From Chlamydia trachomatis A/HAR-13 (GTDB lineage: Bacteria > Chlamydiota > Chlamydiia > Chlamydiales > Chlamydiaceae), in NCBI RefSeq assembly GCF_000012125.1, contig NC_007429.1:930001-994000 (forward strand): DNA of 64,000 nucleotides, given 5' to 3'. The translations under genes were made by a program, and so were the position numbers. Positions 60,453 to 64,000 of this stretch are shown here, piece by piece (the first letter of the stretch is position 1; every line of letters begins with the position of its first letter). The notes beneath the pieces are model-generated. The model did not search any database. It was not told where the DNA came from and saw only the letters and a list, made by a program, of their open reading frames with translations.

Positions 60453-61517
60453 CTATGCATGCCCCTGATTTTCAGTGTATATTCTCCAAGAAAAAATAAG
60501 CCATGAGAGGAGCTGTGGAAAGAGAAACAGCATTACAGCTGAAATTGGATGGATAGTATTTTTCCCTACGATAAGGAAAATGAGATTCAGTATAGGGAAT
60601 AAGGCATAAATTAGCACGGGCTTACGGAAACGTGGCTTATAAGTTCCTAGGGCTAATCCAGAGAAAGTCATAGTACTACATAATAGGCCGATAGCAATTC
60701 TACGGAGTATTTCTGCTAAATGCAAACGAGCATCTTGGATTAACTGTTTCCAAGGCAAATAGTCTGTACGAGTTTTCATATACGATTTCCCAGCGAATAG
60801 CGTGGCTGTAATTTTCGGAATAAGGAATTCATCCAGAGTTTCTAGATAGAACTCATTGGGATTAGATGTGCGAGCCTCTGAAAAGAGAGGGATTTTGGAA
60901 ATGACTAGGACATTTTTCGCCTGAACAGAATCTTTATTCACATCAGGAATAATCGTCTCAATGAAACCAATATTGGATATCTCTTGATTGTGTTTTAAAG
61001 CAATAACTACATTGTCAAATTTACTTTTCCCACAGTGATCTATCGCAATGAATATGCGATCGTTTTCTTTTTTCTGCAAGGTTTGTAACAAAAGTGCCGG
61101 GGATGTCATAGCGATATTTGCGATTTCTTTCCCTGTTTGAAAGCGGCAAATCGAAGCTAACTCGGAACATGTATAGAAATTGAAGCAACATAATACTCCT
61201 GAAGCAATCAAAACAGGGAAGATAATCATTCCTTGAGAAGCTCCAGAAGCTTTTAAAAAGGTAATTTGGTTATTATCGGAGAGTTTACGAAATAAGGTAA
61301 AGGCCGAGATAAAGCAAGATGCTGGGAGTATAAAGGGAAGGAGATAGGGAATTTGGTAGGCAGTGACTTTAAAAACTGTCGCATAAGGAACATCTTTAGC
61401 AATATAACTGACAATTTCTTGCAGAGAACTGATGATAGAAATGCAGATTAGGCTAAGCGTACAGAAAACTGTGGTTTTTAAATAACGGAAAATAAGAACT
61501 TTCCATAGAATAGGCAT
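60453..61517 (-). CDS. lptF: LptF/LptG family permease, LptF-like
   Basis: A 354-residue membrane protein of the same layout: N-terminal segments (MPILWKVLIFRYLKTTVF, LICISIISS), a periplasmic middle and three C-terminal segments. With its partner it should extract LPS from the inner membrane. The two genes are 2 bases apart and form an operon on the minus strand, divergent from tilS. Confidence 0.8.
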   Translation of the reverse strand: MPILWKVLIFRYLKTTVFCTLSLICISIISSLQEIVSYIAKDVPYATVFKVTAYQIPYLLPFILPASCFISAFTLFRKLSDNNQITFLKASGASQGMIIFPVLIASGVLCCFNFYTCSELASICRFQTGKEIANIAMTSPALLLQTLQKKENDRIFIAIDHCGKSKFDNVVIALKHNQEISNIGFIETIIPDVNKDSVQAKNVLVISKIPLFSEARTSNPNEFYLETLDEFLIPKITATLFAGKSYMKTRTDYLPWKQLIQDARLHLAEILRRIAIGLLCSTMTFSGLALGTYKPRFRKPVLIYALFPILNLIFLIVGKNTIHPISAVMLFLFPQLLSWLIFSWRIYTENQGHA

Positions 61518-61614
61518 GGTGATTCCGTAATAGAAAATCAGTTGAACGTTTTAGCTAACAAAACTATGCGCATAGAAAAATTGTGTAAATCTGTGGATAG
61601 TTAAGAACGATGCT

Positions 61615-62580
61615 ATGATAACCCGTTTATTTGAGAATGATAAGCAATTAGAAGGTTTTTTTTCTTCTTTAGACAAGAAAAAAAAATACTTGCTAGCTCT
61701 GTCTGGAGGTAGCGATTCTTTGTTTTTGATGTACTTGCTTAAGTCTCGAGCCATTTTCTTTACTGCTGTGCATGTTGATTATGGATGGCGAGAGACTTCT
61801 TATCAGGAAGCAAGTGATTTAGCTGCTTTATGTGAACAAGAGCAGATCCCATTTATTTTAGATCGTCCGGAAGCTACAGATCCTATGGATTCTCGTGATA
61901 TAGAGAATGCAGCGCGACGCTATCGTTATGAATTATTCTATCGGTTATGCAAAGAAAAGTGCTTTTCAGGGGTCTTTCTTGGTCATCATGCGGATGACCA
62001 AGCAGAAACGATTCTAAAACGGGTATTCGAAGGTGCCCATCTAGGGAATCTTAAAGGAATGTCTGCACAGGTGATGTACAGAGACGTTGCCTTATTGCGT
62101 CCTTTATTACACATTCCTAAGCATAAGATTGTAGAAGCTCTTGATAGTCACCAAGTTCAATATGTTCAAGATATCACAAATTGTAATGAGCGATTTTTGC
62201 GTGCACGAATGAGAGAGCGCTTATTTCCTTATTTACAAGATGTTTTCGGGAAAAATATAAGGGACCCTTTGCTTTCATTAGCAGGAGATTCTGCGGAGCT
62301 GAGAGAATATTTGGATCAGCAAACAGCTCCTTTTTTGTTACGAGTCGTTGATAATGAGAGAGGGAAATTGTTACCTATAGAGCAAGAGTTACTAAAAACA
62401 CCGTTTTTAGCTAAATGGGTATGCAAACAGTTTTTCCTGAACGAAAGACTAGTTGCTTCAAAAAGTTTTTTACAAACGGTTTATGATCATCTTATGACAG
62501 GCTCTACAGCAAGATTACGGCTTCGTAATCGAACAGTTTTGGTAAAAGCTAGGGGAGTAATCATAGAAAGTATATATTGA
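61615..62580 (+). CDS. tilS: tRNA(Ile)-lysidine synthetase
   Basis: A 321-residue enzyme that changes the wobble C of a tRNA-Ile (CAU) to lysidine, so it reads AUA. The P-loop SGGSDS is at residues 30-35 and GHHADDQAET, the second active-site block, near 122. The full-length C-terminal domain seen in E. coli TilS (432 residues) is mostly absent, as in several small genomes. It is divergent from lptF and followed by an inverted repeat before ftsH. From memory it was annotated mesJ. Confidence 0.93.
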   Translation: MITRLFENDKQLEGFFSSLDKKKKYLLALSGGSDSLFLMYLLKSRAIFFTAVHVDYGWRETSYQEASDLAALCEQEQIPFILDRPEATDPMDSRDIENAARRYRYELFYRLCKEKCFSGVFLGHHADDQAETILKRVFEGAHLGNLKGMSAQVMYRDVALLRPLLHIPKHKIVEALDSHQVQYVQDITNCNERFLRARMRERLFPYLQDVFGKNIRDPLLSLAGDSAELREYLDQQTAPFLLRVVDNERGKLLPIEQELLKTPFLAKWVCKQFFLNERLVASKSFLQTVYDHLMTGSTARLRLRNRTVLVKARGVIIESIY

Positions 62581-62581
62581 T

Positions 62582-62650
62582 AGTGTTTTTGGGGCTGCCC
62601 TAGTGGGTTCAGCAGATTGCTGAAAGAAAAACACTTCTTGTTTTTTATCT
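62582..62650 (+). terminator. Terminator between tilS and ftsH
   Basis: Outer stem AGTGTTTTT / AAAAACACT (62582-62590, 62627-62635) around inner hairpin TTCAGC / GCTGAA (62608-62613, 62619-62624), then TTCTTGTTTTTTATC. Confidence 0.6.
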
Positions 62651-62740
62651 CTATAATTAGAGGTTTATAAACAAAATAATAAAATATTTTGATATATTGA
62701 ATAATTATCTGCCTGTTTGATTAGCATTGTAGTGAGTTTT

Positions 62741-64000
62741 ATGGCTAAAGATAAAAAAACAAATCCAGAATCCAAAAAAAGTTTTCCTACTGCTTTTTTC
62801 TTTCTCTTGTTCGGAGTGATTTTTGGCGTAGTCACAGTTCAAAACTTTTTCTCTGCTAAAAAGGCTTCGGTAGGCTTCAGTCATCAACTCGAACATCTTG
62901 TTAACCTGAAATTACTCATTCCAGAAGAGAGTCGCAAGACTGCCTTGAACGATAATTTAGTGTCATTTAGTGGTCGTTTCCGCGAGGTGGTCCCTGCTGA
63001 AGGTCAGGTTCGGTATCAATATCTTGATCTTATTGAACGTAAGCATCAGATCGACTTTGAGCTGGAAGAGGCGAGTAAGTCTTTAACGGTTTTATCAAAA
63101 GAAGTGCGTAATGCGATCACTTGGTTTTCAGCTATTTCTGGAATGCCTATCCCTGAAGCAGGCTATACTATTTCTCCTCGAACGGATGTTGGGCTCTCTG
63201 TTTTAGAACCTTTAGTGGTTTACGGCCCTGTAGATGCTCAAATTGTGAACCTTGCTGCGCTAGAAAATCGGGTGCGCTCTTTGCCTAAATCTACAGAAAG
63301 TCTTAGAGTTTTTGGTTCGGATCTCTATGCATTAATTGGGAAATATCTTTCTCCAGCTCTTGGTATCGGGTCTGAATCCTTAAAAAAAGAAATCAAAGAT
63401 TTGCATCAGCAAGTAGAAAACTCCTTAACTCAGGTTATAGAAGGGGATCAGGCTGTTGCTTTGTATAAAACTGTGCTTGAGACGTTGCATAGAATTTCCT
63501 TAGCACTAGTTTCTCCTGAAGAAGGGACTCGTTTCCATCAATTACGCTCTGTACGTCTATATCGTGAAGATTTCAACCGATGTGTCAAATTATTAGGGGA
63601 GAGTGATGAGACTCAGGTGCAGCTCGATAAGTTGAGAGGCGAATTAGTCCAAGCTGTTTGGTATTTCAATAACCAAGAACTCTCTTCTCGAGCTTTGGAG
63701 AAACAAGATCCTGAAGTGTTTAGTCGTTGGTTTAAAGGCGCTAAACAGGAATGGGCAGCATTCTCTTCAAATAAATCTTTATCATTTAGAGCTCCAGATC
63801 AACCGCGTAATTTAGTTTTAGAGAAGACTTTCAGAAGTGAAGAGCCAACGCCTCATTACTCTGGTTATTTATTCACTTTTATGCCAATTATTTTGGTTCT
63901 GCTGTTTATCTACTTTATCTTTTCTCGTCAGGTCAAAGGGATGAACGGTTCTGCTATGTCGTTCGGAAAATCTCCTGCGCGCTTGTTAGCAAAAGGACAA
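62741..64000 (+). CDS. ftsH: ATP-dependent zinc metalloprotease FtsH, N-terminal part (cut by window edge)
   Basis: 420 codons from ATG 62741 to the window edge. The product starts MAKDKKTNPESKKS, has a first membrane segment at about residues 17-34 (TAFFFLLFGVIFGVVT), then about 330 residues outside the membrane, a second segment near 378-395 (FTFMPIILVLLFIYFIFS) and SFGKSPARLLAKGQ, which precedes the AAA ATPase in the family. Those conserved last residues identify FtsH. The extracytoplasmic domain is far longer than the approximately 70 residues of E. coli FtsH. The ATPase and zinc-binding HExxH parts are beyond the window. Confidence 0.92.
   Translation, partial: MAKDKKTNPESKKSFPTAFFFLLFGVIFGVVTVQNFFSAKKASVGFSHQLEHLVNLKLLIPEESRKTALNDNLVSFSGRFREVVPAEGQVRYQYLDLIERKHQIDFELEEASKSLTVLSKEVRNAITWFSAISGMPIPEAGYTISPRTDVGLSVLEPLVVYGPVDAQIVNLAALENRVRSLPKSTESLRVFGSDLYALIGKYLSPALGIGSESLKKEIKDLHQQVENSLTQVIEGDQAVALYKTVLETLHRISLALVSPEEGTRFHQLRSVRLYREDFNRCVKLLGESDETQVQLDKLRGELVQAVWYFNNQELSSRALEKQDPEVFSRWFKGAKQEWAAFSSNKSLSFRAPDQPRNLVLEKTFRSEEPTPHYSGYLFTFMPIILVLLFIYFIFSRQVKGMNGSAMSFGKSPARLLAKGQ

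Noticed and set aside
1..64000. CRISPR arrays, insertion sequences, prophage or integrase genes
   Set aside because: I saw no spaced repeats, transposase motifs or phage genes; I could not run a repeat search, so small or diverged elements may be missed.

Overview
The window is chromosomal DNA of Chlamydia trachomatis. I recognise the species from memory of several proteins: the PmpD autotransporter (1531 residues), the inclusion membrane protein CT813/InaC, a class Ic ribonucleotide reductase with Phe127 in the small subunit, HtrA with H143/D173/S247, and the gene order mutS ... ftsH that corresponds to about CT792-CT841. GC content is modest, genes are densely packed, and I see no insertion sequence, prophage, integrase or CRISPR array. 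CT numbers given below are from memory and are a guide only.

Layout. 1-3000: the 5' part of mutS (minus, cut by the window edge), a doubtful small ORF, and dnaG. 3000-4000: two small exported proteins. 4068-9580: fused glyQS, pgsA and glgA. 9810-13450: tRNA-Gln, then rplY-pth, rpsF-rpsR-rplI and ispE. 13423-20760 (all minus): a small conserved protein, a membrane antiporter-like protein, a lipoprotein-like M16 protease (ptr), plsB and rng. 21207-23062: yceD-like gene, rpmF and plsX (lipid/ribosome cluster). 23283-29682: pmpD, CT813/InaC and a minus-strand pair of small membrane proteins resembling YtxG/YtxH. 29928-33135: glmM-glmS, making UDP-GlcNAc precursors. 33238-36557: tandem tyrosine/aromatic amino acid permeases, the second broken by a frameshift, and yccA. 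36655-41261: ftsY (minus), sucCD and htrA. 41459-46475: a second M16 protease, rmuC and pssA. 47111-51332: nrdAB behind a pair of NrdR-type operator boxes. 51592-57151: trmB overlapping tRNA-Val, a small methyltransferase, murB, nusB, infC-rpmI-rplT-pheS and tRNA-Ser. 57377-64000: an unrecognised 658-residue protein, the lptG/lptF-type permease pair, tilS and the 5' part of ftsH.

How the genes work together. Most of the window is housekeeping: DNA replication and repair (dnaG, mutS, nrdAB), translation (L25, Pth, S6, S18, L9, L32, IF3, L35, L20, GlyRS, PheS, three tRNAs, TilS, TrmB), envelope lipid synthesis (pgsA, plsB, plsX, pssA), peptidoglycan/LPS precursors (glmM, glmS, murB, lptF/lptG), glycogen (glgA) and proteostasis (htrA, ftsH, two M16 proteases). 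The host-interaction part is pmpD, CT813/InaC, CT795 and GlgA (an enzyme known to be secreted in this species).

I did not find a convincing new multi-gene system. The observations most worth following are the frameshifted tyrP_2, the tandem NrdR boxes 32 bp apart upstream of nrdA, the trmB coding end lying inside a tRNA-Val gene, competing hairpins before infC, a 12-bp cruciform-like inverted repeat between nusB and murB, and a protein-like reading frame without a start codon between mutS and dnaG.
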